From positions 16,086,334 to 16,150,333 of the forward strand of contig OY757014.1 in assembly GCA_963580285.1 (NCBI GenBank): a stretch of 64,000 nt of DNA, read 5' to 3'. The stretch comes from Lucinisca nassula (taxonomy: Eukaryota > Mollusca > Bivalvia > Lucinida > Lucinidae). This document shows positions 34,090-44,337 of the stretch, one piece after another. The stretch's first letter is position 1. Every line of letters begins with the position of its first letter. A program made the position numbers and the translations under genes. The notes under the pieces were generated by a model. The model had not been told where the DNA came from. It did not search any database and saw nothing but the letters and a program-made list of their open reading frames with translations.

Positions 34090-34640
34090 CAATTTATTTA
34101 AAATAGAAGTGAACGCAATGATAAGGAATCGATACAATTAATCCACAGCTCCCATCCGAGACACCAAAGGGAACGAAACACAAACATGAAACTATAGACT
34201 CTAATGGAAACATCAATAACGGAAAGCCAAAGGGGAAGTTACTTTCCCACAAAATTGCCAATTGGCTATCCAAAACAAAATGATATAAGCGACACAAACA
34301 CCGAAAGACAAACCATAACTAAAATACACCGCGACAGAGGAACCGCCTTAGAACGGTCAGTGAAACGCATTCCACGGAGAGGGGGTGGGGGGCTTAAATC
34401 GATTTGACGTGGTCACAATCCACACGAATTAGACAAATAATTTGCTCAGTCCGCATGAAGGCCTCCTAACTCATCAGAGCAACATCTCCGTGAACACAAA
34501 AATCAAACAATCACAGAGATGAAACAATGGTGAGGACTCGACAGCAAGATACCACTGAAATGCTGGAGCAAAAGAAAACCAACAGTTAGACTGAGATGGG
34601 CCCGACAAGAGACAGAGCATCAGGCACCAACCAGCATTAC
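34090..34640 (-). repeat. Naiad pLTR, minus orientation
   Basis: It contains the reverse pLTR landmarks in order from AATGATAAGGAATCGATACA to CATCAGGCACCAACCAGCAT, with a G-rich run at 34381-34390 where the poly-C tract lies on the other strand. Confidence 0.75.
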
Positions 34641-35490
34641 ATAGAATTAGATCTCTCTTATTCTCAGTAAGCCATTACGCTGAAATCGTCATAGAATCTG
34701 AGGCCTGACCCACCGGCGTGCAATTAAAGAGGGAAGCAAAGTTGTCAACCGTGATTGGGTTAACTACCATGCATGCAGTCTGTCGTACAACATTTATGTT
34801 GTACCCAATCGTTTTATATCGAAGAATGAGATTTTACGAAACTGGGTGCTGAAGTCATTGCGGTTATATATTTTTCTGAATTTATGTACTAAGTCGCCTT
34901 AAAATTCGGGTTCCGATAGACCTTGTTGCAGAAGAGATTTAAGTCCAATATTGAGTTTTTAAATTTAAATCAGAAGGACGTCTATAAAATTTTGAAAAGG
35001 CTTTGCGTAGTTTATGGTACCGATAACCCTGATTAAAAGTTTAGCAGTTGATAATTTATTACGAGTGTTGAAGTCAGTTACATGGTTACATACTCTGGCA
35101 AATCGAATTAATTGCGAAATATAAACGCCATAGGATGGCGCACGAGGAACATCACCATCCAACAAAGGAAAATTTACAATCTCAAAATCAGAATCATCGC
35201 GTTTATCATAAATTATGCAAGAAACAAACCCATTTACAATAGACAGATGTAAATAAAAAAAAAACGAGGCATTGGTATCAGAAGAATTTGCTTTATTTAA
35301 CTGAAGTTCTGGGGGGGTAAATTTGACTGATCAAACCATCGAAATAGGTATTGTCAATATCTCATAAGAAATGTTTGTAGACCAAATCAGATTTCTCCCT
35401 GATCTTTGAAAGACTTTGTCGCAATATATAATCACATGTTTTTGATGGCAGTAAAACATGAAATTAATAATTTGGAGAGTTCAGTGGTGT
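34641..35490 (-). pseudogene. Naiad RT copy with large internal deletion
   Basis: The C-terminal RT sequence runs from CCGGCGTGCAATTAAAGAGG to about 35360 (with a PSYGVYISQLIRFARVCNHV stretch). It then jumps to the region encoding the SGRNLFWS part at about 35365-35490, so the catalytic centre is missing. Frames are broken. No RT activity is possible. Confidence 0.75.
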
Positions 35491-36331
35491 CAAGTCGTCA
35501 CCGTTGTTACATCTCTGTGATTGTTTGATTTTTGTGTTCTCGAATATATTGCACTCATGGGTAGGAAGCCTTCATTGCCTAGAAACGATCAGGAACTGAT
35601 ACAATCAGATCCCAAATTCTTCCCATAATATCAATAGGGAAAGAGGTCGAAAAATGGAGTGACGACAGTAAACAAAACGGACAACAGGTAATCCGAGTCA
35701 GCAGCTCTTTTCCAGGCCGGTGGTGACTCAGAATATCCAAACCTTACTAAAAAGGAGGAATGTACATAATGGGGGTAAAGAATCAGAATCACCAACATGA
35801 CAAACATTAAATTGGAAGGACAAACGTAACTAAAACTAAAACGAAAAACTAAAATTTTGGAAGAATCAGAATAATCAACGTAACAACATATATATTATTA
35901 GGGAAAGAATCAGAACCACCAAAACACATCAAAAGCACCGACTTGGAACTGTCAGTAAAATTACTTGTTAACTTTACCGGATTCCAACCCTCACACTCAC
36001 TTTCACTGTGGATATAAAGGGCGAGGATTGTGGCCGCATAAAATCGATTGACCCCTCCCCCCCCACAACCCCAGTGGATTACGTTTTCACTGAACGTTCC
36101 AAGGTTGTTCTTCCGTTGTGTATTGTTTTATACTTTGTCTGCATGTGTGTTTTGCGGGTTTCTTTTTGTTTTGGATATCCGATTGGCCTTGTTCACAGAG
36201 ACTGTGGTCCGTCTGTTGGTTTATAGTTAGTTCCAGTTGTTTCCTGCTGTATTTGTCTAAACCGCGACGGAAGAAAAGGCGAGGATTGCGGCCGCGTAAA
36301 ATCCCCCCCCCCCCCCGAGTGAATCACTTTT
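35491..36331. repeat. jumble of diverged pLTR-like fragments
   Basis: Pieces recognisable are TCTGTGATTGTTTGATTTTT (35513), GATCAGGAACTGATACAATC (35588, reverse), AAGGGCGAGGATTGTGGCCG (36017) with two poly-C tracts, and CTAAACCGCGACGGAAGAAA (36257). They belong to more distant pLTR variants. No coding capacity. Confidence 0.55.
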
Positions 36332-36563
36332 CATCACGAAAACATGTCTATATAATTTGACCCCCTTGAACCCCACTTTTATAAAGCAAAACTGGGGTTT
36401 CCGGGGGTATACATTATTTTCTTATTTGTGCTCTAAAATAACGAGTGCCAACAATCTATATTTTGAGCAGAAATAAGAAAAATATCACAATTTTTCATCA
36501 TAAAATTTGCATTTTTTCGGCAATAAAGGTGGCAATATATTGGATAGGCGTGTTTGCGTAATG
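36332..36563. mobile_element. hairpin MITE family A, copy 5, inserted in a pLTR
   Basis: The ends are CATCACGAAAACATGTCTAT and GATAGGCGTGTTTGCGTAAT. The central hairpin is partly deleted. The pLTR sequence before it (poly-C then GAGTGAATCACTTT) resumes after it with GAATTGACTGTTCCGATGCG. Confidence 0.75.
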
Positions 36564-36830
36564 AATTGACTGTTCCGATGCGGTTCTTTTGTCGCTGTTT
36601 ATTTTTGTTATGGTTTGTCTTTGAATGTGTGTATCGCTTATATCTCTTTGTTTTGAATAGTCAATTGGCCATTTTGAGGGAAAGTTACTGTCCTGTTGGC
36701 TTTCCGCTGTTGATGTTTCCATTAGAGTCTAGTTATTTAATGTGTATGTTTCGTTCCCTTTGGTGTCTTTGATGGGAGGTGTGCGTTAATCGTATCGATT
36801 AATGATGATTGCTTTCACTTAATTTTGAAA
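36564..36830 (+). repeat. Naiad-related pLTR remnant
   Basis: It contains TTCTTTTGTCGCTGTTTATT, CAATTGGCCATTTTGAGGGA and CCCTTTGGTGTCTTTGATGG, as in other pLTR copies, but is diverged. A minus-strand relative follows at about 36915-37110. Confidence 0.6.
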
Positions 36831-37120
36831 ATACACGTGAATCGTTTGCCGCGTAGAACATGAAACACATAGCCTTACATTCTCTGAAACAAAAGTTAAA
36901 AATGAGTTATTGACTATCCCAGACAAAAAGATATAAGTGATACACACATTCAAAGACAAACCATAACAAAAATAAACTGCGACAAAAGAACCGCATTCGA
37001 ACAGTCAGTTAAAAGTCGGATTTCCAAAACAAAAAGAAACCCGCAAAACACACATGCAGACGAAGTATAAAACAACACACAACAGAAGAACTCCCTTGGA
37101 ACTGTCTTAGATTCGCCTTA

Positions 37121-37390
37121 CATCACGAAAACACGCCTATATAATTTAGACCCCCTTGAACCCCACTTTTATATGGTAAAACTGGGGTTTCCGGGGGTAT
37201 ACCTTATTTTTCTTATTTCTGCTCTAAAATATAGATTGTGGGTACTCGTTAGAACTGCCTCGATGAGGCGGTTCTAACGAGTGCCCACAATCTATATTTG
37301 GAGCAGAAATAAGAAAAATATCACTATTTTTCATCATAAAATTTTCATTTTTTCGGTGATAAGGGTGGCAATGTACAGGCGTGTTTGCAT
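37121..37390. mobile_element. hairpin MITE family A, copy 6
   Basis: The left end is CATCACGAAAACACGCCTAT; the right end, ACAGGCGTGTTTGCATATTT, is decayed. The central palindrome is near perfect (GTTAGAACTGCCTCGATGAG with the complement after it). The paired CCCTTGAACCCC / CTGGGGTTTCCGGGGG segments are also kept. Confidence 0.8.
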
Positions 37391-37472
37391 ATTTATACAT
37401 GTATGTGATTCAGTATAATAATCTGTATGAGATATTAATATTCACAAAGACGGGCAAATACTGTAATGTCCA

Positions 37473-37554
37473 GACGAGGTGGCCGAGTGGTTAAGGCGAT
37501 GGACTGCTAATCCATTGGGGTCTCCCCGCGTGGGTTCGAATCCCATCCTCGTCG
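37473..37554 (+). tRNA. tRNA-Ser (anticodon GCT)
   Basis: This is an 82-nt tRNA with a 7-bp acceptor stem GACGAGG / CCTCGTC, the A box TGGCCGAGTGG, an anticodon loop CTGCTAA with anticodon GCT at 37506-37508 on an ATGGA / TCCAT stem, a long variable arm typical of tRNA-Ser, and the B box GGTTCGAATCC. It reads AGC/AGT serine codons. A run of eight T follows at once (37557-37564), a Pol III terminator. There is no intron and no mismatch in the stems. Unlike the tRNA-like SINE heads nearby, the acceptor stem closes fully, so this is a functional-looking gene. Confidence 0.95.
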
Positions 37555-37699
37555 GATTTTTTTTATGTAATCATTTTTTTTAAATGATCCACCTCTTTGC
37601 CTGATTCCCTTTTATTACATGTTTCTCAAGTGAGTTGTTTTATCAATCTGAGTCGCATCCACGTGTTTTTCGAAGTCTAGCATAAGTGGAGCACATGGT

Positions 37700-37965
37700 T
37701 CAGATAGATATCAGCTTTGTATTTTGAAATCGTAATTTCTTAGTTCTTTATTTATGCAGTCAGGAACTGCCAAGCTCTTTTAGGAAATGTTCAGACGGAA
37801 TTTTTTCTTGTTTATCTGTGCAGTCATGAGGTTCCACCAAAGGCTGCCAAGGTTTTAAAGATGTCGGGGCAAAATGTTTAATCGTGCAGTCAGGAGGTTC
37901 GATCGGAGGCTAACAAGGCTTTCGCAAATGTTTAGGCGGACAGTTTTAATTTTTTAGTTTGTTCG
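37700..37965 (+). repeat. three diverged tandem units of roughly 80-90 bp
   Basis: Each unit contains GTGCAGTCA or a variant, a GAGGTTC-type segment, GCTAACAAGG or GCCAAGG, and AATGTT(C/T)AG(A/G)CGGA. Divergence is high. No coding signal. Confidence 0.45.
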
Positions 37966-38096
37966 ATAGATCGAGCAAATTCTTTTCGGTGTAATGCTCA
38001 CTTTTGTGAAAATATTTTCGAGAGCTGTTTGTTTGTTTCAATGTGAAAGAATGGATTGAGCAGCTGTTTTGACTGAAGCCGCTTGAATGGAAATTG

Positions 38097-38138
38097 TGTT
38101 CACGGAGATGTTGCACTGATGAGTTAGGAGGACTTCAT
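38097..38138 (+). repeat. pLTR scrap at the 5' junction of Naiad copy 4
   Basis: GTTCACGGAGATGTTGCACT followed by GATGAGTTAGGAGG matches the middle of the pLTR and is joined directly to coding sequence. This shows that the copy is 5'-truncated and has a complex junction. Confidence 0.7.
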
Positions 38139-38975
38139 ATTATTATATTATTAAATCATGGACGCCACTCTATGCTTTCATTTTTAAGTTCATTACCCGT
38201 GTCTGTTTTACGTCTTCTGGACACCGAGGCGAATAAATTCTACGATAGTTCTCATCAGTTATATGATGCGGCTCTCTTAACTAGAGGCTATACTCAGCAT
38301 ACTCTCCGTCCTTACATTGATTCTGAAATTAACCATAAACGCCATTTCTTCAAAATATCCTTCATTAATAAGGGTATGGATTTTATAGATTTGCCCAGTA
38401 TCTTCCGTGAGAGATCGGTGCTTTCTTCCATTCCTGCTTATTTTCAAAATACTGAAACACCTATAATTTGCTATAAATATAACAAACCTGTTAGATCTAT
38501 CATTTTTAATTTCAATAAACTTGTTTCAGATCTTGATATTGATACTAATACTCCTGATTCATGTGATTGTAAAAACTCCAAGTATTGCTATCCTGCTGCT
38601 GGTCATGTAATTACTGGCAATTTGAAAATTATTCCTGATTCTAGGATAAGGAATATAATTTCTAAAGGACCGAAATATCGGTTTCCTTCTAAAATTGATT
38701 TCAGTAAATGTAGAGATGAAATCGCTGCTTCCTTGAATGAATTCGGCAATCGATGGTGTAAGCGAGAGTATGTTGAGCATAAAGCCCTTAAGGACTGGAA
38801 ACTTAGCATTTTAAAACTAGTGAATAAACGCATTTCTTTCTATCCTCAAAATACCAACTTATTACTTACTAAGCCCAAGACGTCTTTACGTCATCTTAAA
38901 CTAGGTTTTCAAGAATTTCATAAGAAGTTTGTTTTGGCCCCTGCAGACAAAGCCGCTAACAACGTCGTCGTTGTG

Positions 38976-38978
38976 TGA
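38976..38978 (+). other. in-frame TGA, candidate selenocysteine codon
   Basis: The codon lies between NNVVVV and RLHYVNTLKQEL. Equivalent TGA codons occur in the same frame at 308-310 (+), 22391-22389 (-) and 62962-62960 (-). From memory of the family, other PLE proteins have Cys here. I could not locate a convincing SECIS element. Confidence 0.7.
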
Positions 38979-39345
38979 CGGCTCCACTATGTTAACACGC
39001 TTAAGCAGGAGCTTGGTGGTACTAAGGCCTATGAACTTCAGCCTTTAGCTGAAGAGAGAGCTATAGTAGATAAACATGTTTGTCTTTCAGCCACCAAGTT
39101 TGCTGTGTGTGTTAACGAAGGCCAAGACAAGCTTCCTACGCTATACTGGTTACCAAAACTTCATAAAAAACCTTACAAAGCACGGTTTATTGCAAATTCT
39201 AGCTCTTGCACTACTACTGAACTTTTTAAATTATTAACTTCCTGTCTTACTGCTATTAAAACGCATGTAATTAAATATTGTGATAAAGACTTTGAAAGAT
39301 CAGGACGAAATCTGTTTTGGTCTATAAAAAATTCAAATGAGGTAG

Positions 39346-39723
39346 GATGAGTTAGGAGGCCTTCATGCGGACTGAACAAATTATTTGTCTAAATCGCGAC
39401 GGAAGTAAGGGCGAGGATTGTGGCCACGTAAAATCGATTTAAGCCCCCCAGTGGAAATCTTCCACTGACCGTTCCAAGGCGGCTCTTCTGTGGCGATTTA
39501 TTTATGTTGTTGTTTGTTACTTACTGTGTGTATCACTTGTGTCTTTTGGTTTTGGATGGCCATATGGCCATTTTGTGGGAAAGTAACTGTCCTTATGGCC
39601 TTCCTTTGTTTGGGTTTCCATTATGGTCTGGTCGCTTAATGTTTGTATTTCTTTCCCTTTGGTGTCTTTTATGGGTGGAGTAAGTTAATTGTATCAATTC
39701 CTGATCTTTGTTTTACTTCTACT
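39346..39723 (+). repeat. Naiad 3' fragment inserted into the Naiad RT gene
   Basis: It starts AGGATGAGTTAGGAGGCC and ends TTTGTTTTACTTCTAC. Removing it joins GAGGT to TTTAAAC, which matches the uninterrupted copy on the minus strand at 22.0 kb. No target duplication is left. Confidence 0.8.
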
Positions 39724-40857
39724 TTAAACAAATTGAAATCTAGACATTTGCGTGCTTCTAGTCTGTCTACCTACGATTTTTCCAATCTTTACACTACACT
39801 TCCTCATTATCTTATAAAAGAAAAGCTTAATGATTTAATTGAATGGGCTTTTCACAGAGAAGATTCTCTCTATCTTGCATGTAATGTCAGAAATGCATTT
39901 TTCACTTCTAAAGAGCATAAGAATTATACACTTTGGTCATGTCAGAAAGTGTGTGATGCCCTCACCTTTCTACTTGACAATATTTATATTAGATTCGGTA
40001 CTAAGTTATTTAGACAAATTGTGGGTATTCCGATGGGTACTAATTGCGCACCTCTTGTGGCTGATCTGTTCTTGTATTGTTATGAAAGAGACTTCATTTT
40101 GTCGCTTTCCATTGATAACCAATCTGAAATTATTGAAGCTTTTAGCTCTACTTCTAGATATTTAGATGATTTATTAAATATTGATAATACCTATTTTGAT
40201 GGTTTGATCAGTCAGATTTACCCCCTAGAACTTCAGTTAAATAAAGCAAATTCTTCTGAAACAGAGGCCCCGTTTTTGGATTTACATCTATCTATTGTAG
40301 ATGGATTTGTTTCGTGCAAAATTTATGATAAACGCGATGACTTTGATTTTGAGATTGTAAATTTTCCTTTTTTGGATGGTGATGTTCCTCGTGCGCCATC
40401 CTATGGCGTTTATATTTCTCAATTAATTCGATTTGCTAGAGTGTGTAGTTATGTAACTGACTTCAACACTCGTAATAAATTATTAACGGCTAAACTCCTT
40501 AATCAGGGTTATCGGTACCATAAACTAGGCAAAGCCTTTTCACAATTTTATAGACGCCATTCTGATTTAATTTCAAAATTCAATATTGGACTTAAATCTC
40601 TTCTGCAACAAGGTCTATCGGAACCCGAATTTTATGGTGACTTAGTATATAAATTCAGAAAAATATATAACCGCAATGACTTCAGCACCCAATTTCGTAA
40701 AATCATTCTTCGATATAAAAAGATTGGGTACAACATGAATATTATGCGACAGACTGCATGCATGGTAGATAACCCAATCACGGTTGGCAACTTTGCTTCC
40801 CTCTTTAATTGCACGCCGGTGGGTCAGGCCTCAGATTCTATGACGGCTCCAACGTAA

Positions 40858-41395
40858 AGGCTTATTGAAAATTAGAGAGATAATGTTGGTTGGTGCCTGA
40901 TGCTCTGTCTCTGGTCGGGCTCATCGGAGTCTAACTGTTGGTTTTCTTTTGCTCCAGCATTTCAGTGGTTTCTTGCTGTCGAGTCCTCACCGTTGTCTCA
41001 CCTCTGTGGTTCTTTGATTTTTGTGTTCACGGAGATGTTGCACTGATGAGTTAGAAGGCCTTCATGCGGACTGAACAAATTATTTGTCTAAATCGCGACG
41101 GAAGTAAGGGCGAGGATTGTGGCCACGTAAAATCGATTTAAGCCCCCCCCCCCCCAGTGGAAATCTTCCACTGACCGTTCCAAGGCGGCTCTTCTGTGGC
41201 GATTTATTTATGTTGTTGTTTGTTACTTACTGTGTTTTTCACTTGTGTCTTTCGGTTTTGGATGGCCATATGGCCATTTTGTGGGAAAGTAACTGTCCTT
41301 ATGGCCTTCCTTTGTTTAGGTTTCCATTATGGTCTGGTCGCTTAATGTTTGTAAGTTAATTTTATCAATTCCTGATCTTTGTTTTACTTCTACTT
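40858..41395 (+). repeat. Naiad pLTR / 3' UTR of copy 4
   Basis: It follows the RT stop codon directly. Landmarks: TTGGTGCCTGATGCTCTGTC, TGCTCCAGCATTTCAGTGG, CACTGATGAGTTAGAAGG, GCGGACTGAACAAATTATTT, a 13-C run at 41143-41155, TGACCGTTCCAAGGCGGCTC, TGGCCATATGGCCATTTTG and the common end GATCTTTGTTTTACTTCTAC. A short stretch near the end (TTTCTTTCCC segment) is deleted here. Confidence 0.85.
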
Positions 41396-41757
41396 TTCAT
41401 GCGGACTGAACAAATTATTTGTCTAAATCGCGACGGAAGTAAGGGCGAGGATTGTGGCCACGTCAAATCGATTTAAGCCCCCAAGTGGAAATCTTCCACT
41501 GACCGTTCCAAGGCGGCTCTTTTGTGGCGATTTATTTATGTTGTTGTTTGTTACTTACTATGTGTATCACTTGTGTCTTTTGGTTTTGGATGGCCATGTG
41601 GCCATTTTGTGGGAAAGTAACTGTCCTTATGGCCTTCCTTTGTTTAGGTTTCCATTATGGTCTGGTCGCTTAATGTTTGTATTTCTTTCCCTTTGGTGTC
41701 TTTTATGGGTGGAGTAAGTTAATTGTATCAATTCCTGATCTTTGTTTTACTTCTACT
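41396..41757 (+). repeat. tandem partial second pLTR
   Basis: It restarts at TTCATGCGGACTGAACAAAT immediately after the first pLTR end and again ends TTTGTTTTACTTCTACTT. Tandem, partly truncated units are characteristic of PLE insertions. Confidence 0.85.
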
Positions 41758-41910
41758 TTGTCTGTGTGTTTTGGTTTCACACATGCATTTTGAGAAACAC
41801 GTGGCGAGATTTTGCTGCTTAAAGCCAGTGCTCGTTCAGGTCACAGGTGTTTATAGTTTCTCGGTTGCTTATGGGTACTGCGGAGTATTTTCGCATTATT
41901 CACCGAGTAG
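41758..41910. other. unassigned interval
   Basis: Nothing recognised. Confidence 0.4.
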
Positions 41911-41923
41911 CACCGACTCCGGA

Positions 41924-42088
41924 GTGAGTGAGTGTTTGAGTTTTACGTCCCACCAACAGCTAAGGTCATACGGAGACGGGACCCTCGGTTTAAAGACTCG
42001 TCCGAAAGTCTGGAGAAGCCCGGGATCGATCCTGCGACCCCTGGTTTACAAGGCGAGTAGCGTAACCACTGCACCACGGAGGCTTCTA
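41924..42088 (-). mobile_element. tRNA-derived SINE with 13-bp target duplication
   Basis: CACCGACTCCGGA at 41911-41923 and 42089-42101 flanks the element. On the minus strand the head has an A-box-like GTGGTGCAGTGGTTACG and a B-box-like GGATCGATCCC. The end GGGACGTAAAACTCAAACAC and a (CACT)n tail are like those of the other SINEs here. Confidence 0.85.
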
Positions 42089-42101
42089 CACCGACTCCGG
42101 A

Positions 42102-42750
42102 ACTTGTTACTCTTAAAGTACCAGATACATGAGGAAAATGATAATACCGACGGTAGGCAATAAGTTGGCGTTATTACGTAGTGTCAGAATTTAAACCCAC
42201 TTCCCATATTTACTCAACTTATTTTTCTTTAAAATTCTTGAACAGAAATTTTGGAAATCTTTGTCAGCTGCCATTTAAATACACAAAAGAGTCGTCTGGT
42301 ACAGCGAACATTCATGACAGCTTCACAAAACTGTGAATTTATTACAGAAACGGCTGTGTCAATCTTCAGTTCAGTGGCATCAGTAGAAACCGAATCCTTT
42401 GCTGCTTGTAATGTTTTAGTTGTTTTTTTTTTCCCAAAGAATATTGTGACGGAATAAAACAAGCCGAAAAGCTCGGAGGCCAGAGTACGGCAACTTGTAT
42501 CACTATATAAAATACTGTACGGCAGTTTGCTAGAAACAGTGCGGCGATTTGCTTTGAACAATTATACATAAAGTGCTATGGCGGAGAAGTGTTCTACCTA
42601 GTTTCAAAACTATCAATCTTAATATAAACTAAGGTATCGAGGTGTGTTATTGGGCAAGGCACGTTCTGACACTGCCCCACTCCACCCAGATGCAAATGGG
42701 TAGCAGAGGTGTAAAAGCCACTGTCTCGAGCGCGAGAAAACATGCGAAAT
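42102..42750. other. unassigned interval
   Basis: A 110-codon minus-strand frame (42561-42229) is present but has no recognisable motif; I do not call it a gene. Confidence 0.4.
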
Positions 42751-42754
42751 GAGT

Positions 42755-43320
42755 GTTCGAGAGCGATTCTATAAGCTTGAAGCTTTCATCGCAATCGAAC
42801 TAAAATAAGCTAGTATAAAGTAAAGTAACTGGTATTTTAGCTTTCCTCTTTCGATGCTTTCATTAGGGTTTTGTTATTTCATGTTCGTGTTTCTTTCACT
42901 TTGGTGTCTCTGATGAAAGGTGCGGGGTAATTTTATCGATTCCTGGGCCCAGTTGTTCAAAACTAACGACGTCGTTAGTTAACGTATCGTTAAACTTTTG
43001 ATCATTACATATGGCAAATATTCTAAAATTTTTGCTGAAAAAATGTGAGCAGCTTTTGCGGATGCAAAAGCTGCTCACATTTTTTTCAGCAAAAATACCA
43101 AAGTTTTCGATATTCTACTTGCTAGAACAGTTAACAATATGACCACGAACGAGCTCGTTAAGCTAACGATGCTTTGAACAACTGGCCCCTGATCATTACC
43201 TTCACTTTTGTGGTAACCAATGCATTGCCGGAAGCTTATCATGGCGTTCTTTAACAGTTACAGAAATCACTATAGGTAGTTTGTTGCTGTGGCTATTATC
43301 AACTGACTTTTCGTCTATTT
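42755..43320 (+). repeat. inverted copy of the 31.3-31.9 kb composite (pLTR, MITE, RT relic)
   Basis: It reads CGATTCTATAAGCTTGAAGC through the reverse pLTR to the MITE at 42946-43187 (4-bp duplication CCTG on each side), then GATCATTACCTTCACTTTTG and the RT relic. It ends at TTTTCGTCTATTT just before GAGTCT, where the Polinton begins. Confidence 0.75.
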
Positions 43321-43326
43321 GAGTCT

Positions 43327-44221
43327 AGTAGTATTGGGGTCTCTTTAGGGGCAATGACGTCACAAGCTGGTCGACAAGATGGCCGCCATTTTGACCTGGG
43401 TTGACCTCGCGGGGGTCGCTCTCGATGCGGAGTTTGAGACCAAGATGGCCGCCATAAGCAGGATGAGGTGACGCGTTTAGTAGAAACGCCCTAGACCACG
43501 GGAAGGTAGCGTCACGTCCTAGGACACGGGGGTCTTCTATATACAGGCTCATCTACAGGGTGGAGGGGTGACCCCTTTTTACGAATTATCGAACATACAC
43601 CGATCGTGACTGATCGATGCGTAGAATTTCTGGAAAGGATGCGTACATAATCAAGGTAACGCTCTCCGGTAAGGGATTGGCAAACCCGAGTTCTAACCTA
43701 CAATGACCTTTCCTCTTAGAGTAGTAAGGATCGACGTCCAGGACATAGAGACAGATGCCGTACTTCTCCGCTCACATTGATAGCGTTAGCGTTCTGTAAC
43801 AGTCCGCGAACTGATCGGCGCCATAATTCGGTTGTTAAGGGCGGGGCTGGATACGACTGACCTTGGGTCATCCAAGCATTAGCACCCCACCTCCATTTCA
43901 TTTAATTTTCGTAAGCATTCTTTTCATTTTTGACACAATCATGCGGTCGTTGAGCTTCTTTTGGCGTGGACTGAATTCTTTGATAATGTCTTTCATCGAT
44001 TTTCCTCGAGATCTCTTCATTACGTAGTATGCGCAGAATAGTCCGCATACGTTAGACCAGGACTGTTGGAGTTGTAGTTCGTTCATCAGGTAGGGTTTAT
44101 CGAGTAACTCTTCAAATCTAACGCCGTAATCTCTAGGATCGTTTCCTACTGAATCGAAAAGTTCGTACGGTCCGCGCACGGGGAAATAAAAGTTACCCAG
44201 TGCTCCCCTCTTTCTTTGCTA
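43327..44221 (+). repeat. Polinton left terminal inverted repeat
   Basis: It matches the reverse complement of 58051-58945 with only a few substitutions and single-base length changes by eye. It includes the 3' part of the protease gene. GGCCGCCATTTTG / CAAGATGGCCGCCA segments occur twice inside. Confidence 0.85.
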
Positions 44222-44331
44222 GTGGCCGTGTTGGAAATGACGAACCCTCCTCTTCGTTTCTTAATTTGGTCCGCTGAGCAGATAGTCACGGGGTATCCAG
44301 AAAGTATACGAGACAGTTGATCACTGTTCAT
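43898..44331 (-). pseudogene. adenain-like cysteine protease of the Polinton, one-base frameshift
   Basis: Proteases of this class (adenovirus/Ulp1-like fold) mature capsid proteins in Polintons and adintoviruses. Visible signatures: the catalytic His in GEHW, an acidic position in ELFDSVGNDPRDYG, the oxyanion Gln in QLQQSWSNV, and the nucleophile Cys in VCGLFCAYY. The start at 44331 follows the upstream frame by 6 bp. A run of four T near 44196, against five T in the right-TIR copy, shifts the frame between the His block and the rest, so this copy is broken. Gene order and tight spacing are virus-like. Confidence 0.85.
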
Positions 44332-44337
44332 CGTCGC

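Larger units (their letters stand above)
38139..40857 (+). pseudogene. Naiad-type Penelope-like retroelement, best copy (CxC linker, in-frame UGA, RT; self-inserted)
   Basis: The first open part ends at the TGA at 38976-38978. It holds the linker with the CxC motif SCDCKNSKYC (Cys 157 and 159 of that frame), GHVITGNL, KGPKYRFPS and the APADKAANNVVVV block. The same frame continues past the TGA through KLPTLYWLPKLHKKPYKARF to NSNEV at about 39345. A pLTR piece is inserted there, and the RT resumes at 39724 with NKLKSR, motif A (YDFSNLYTTLPH), motif B GIPMGTNCAPLV, motif C RYLDDLLN and a stop at 40855-40857. Known Naiads place a GIY-YIG endonuclease before the CxC linker; here the 5' end is truncated and I see no GIY-YIG. 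Apart from the UGA and the self-insertion, this copy has no inactivating change that I can see in the part present. Confidence 0.9.

Noticed and set aside
40840..40925. Possible SECIS: ATGA, 12 bases, AA after the Naiad stop region, with a GGC/CCAAC stem
   Set aside because: The stop codon lies inside the apical part, the loop would be too long and the stems pair poorly, so I do not call it.
42229..42561. 110-codon minus-strand frame
   Set aside because: No motif, no coding-like neighbour and an overlapping open frame on the other strand.
43325..43552. 75-codon frame in the Polinton TIR, identical in both arms (also 58720-58947)
   Set aside because: Identity follows from TIR similarity; the frame has no motif and spans CAAGATGGCCGCCAT-type noncoding repeats.
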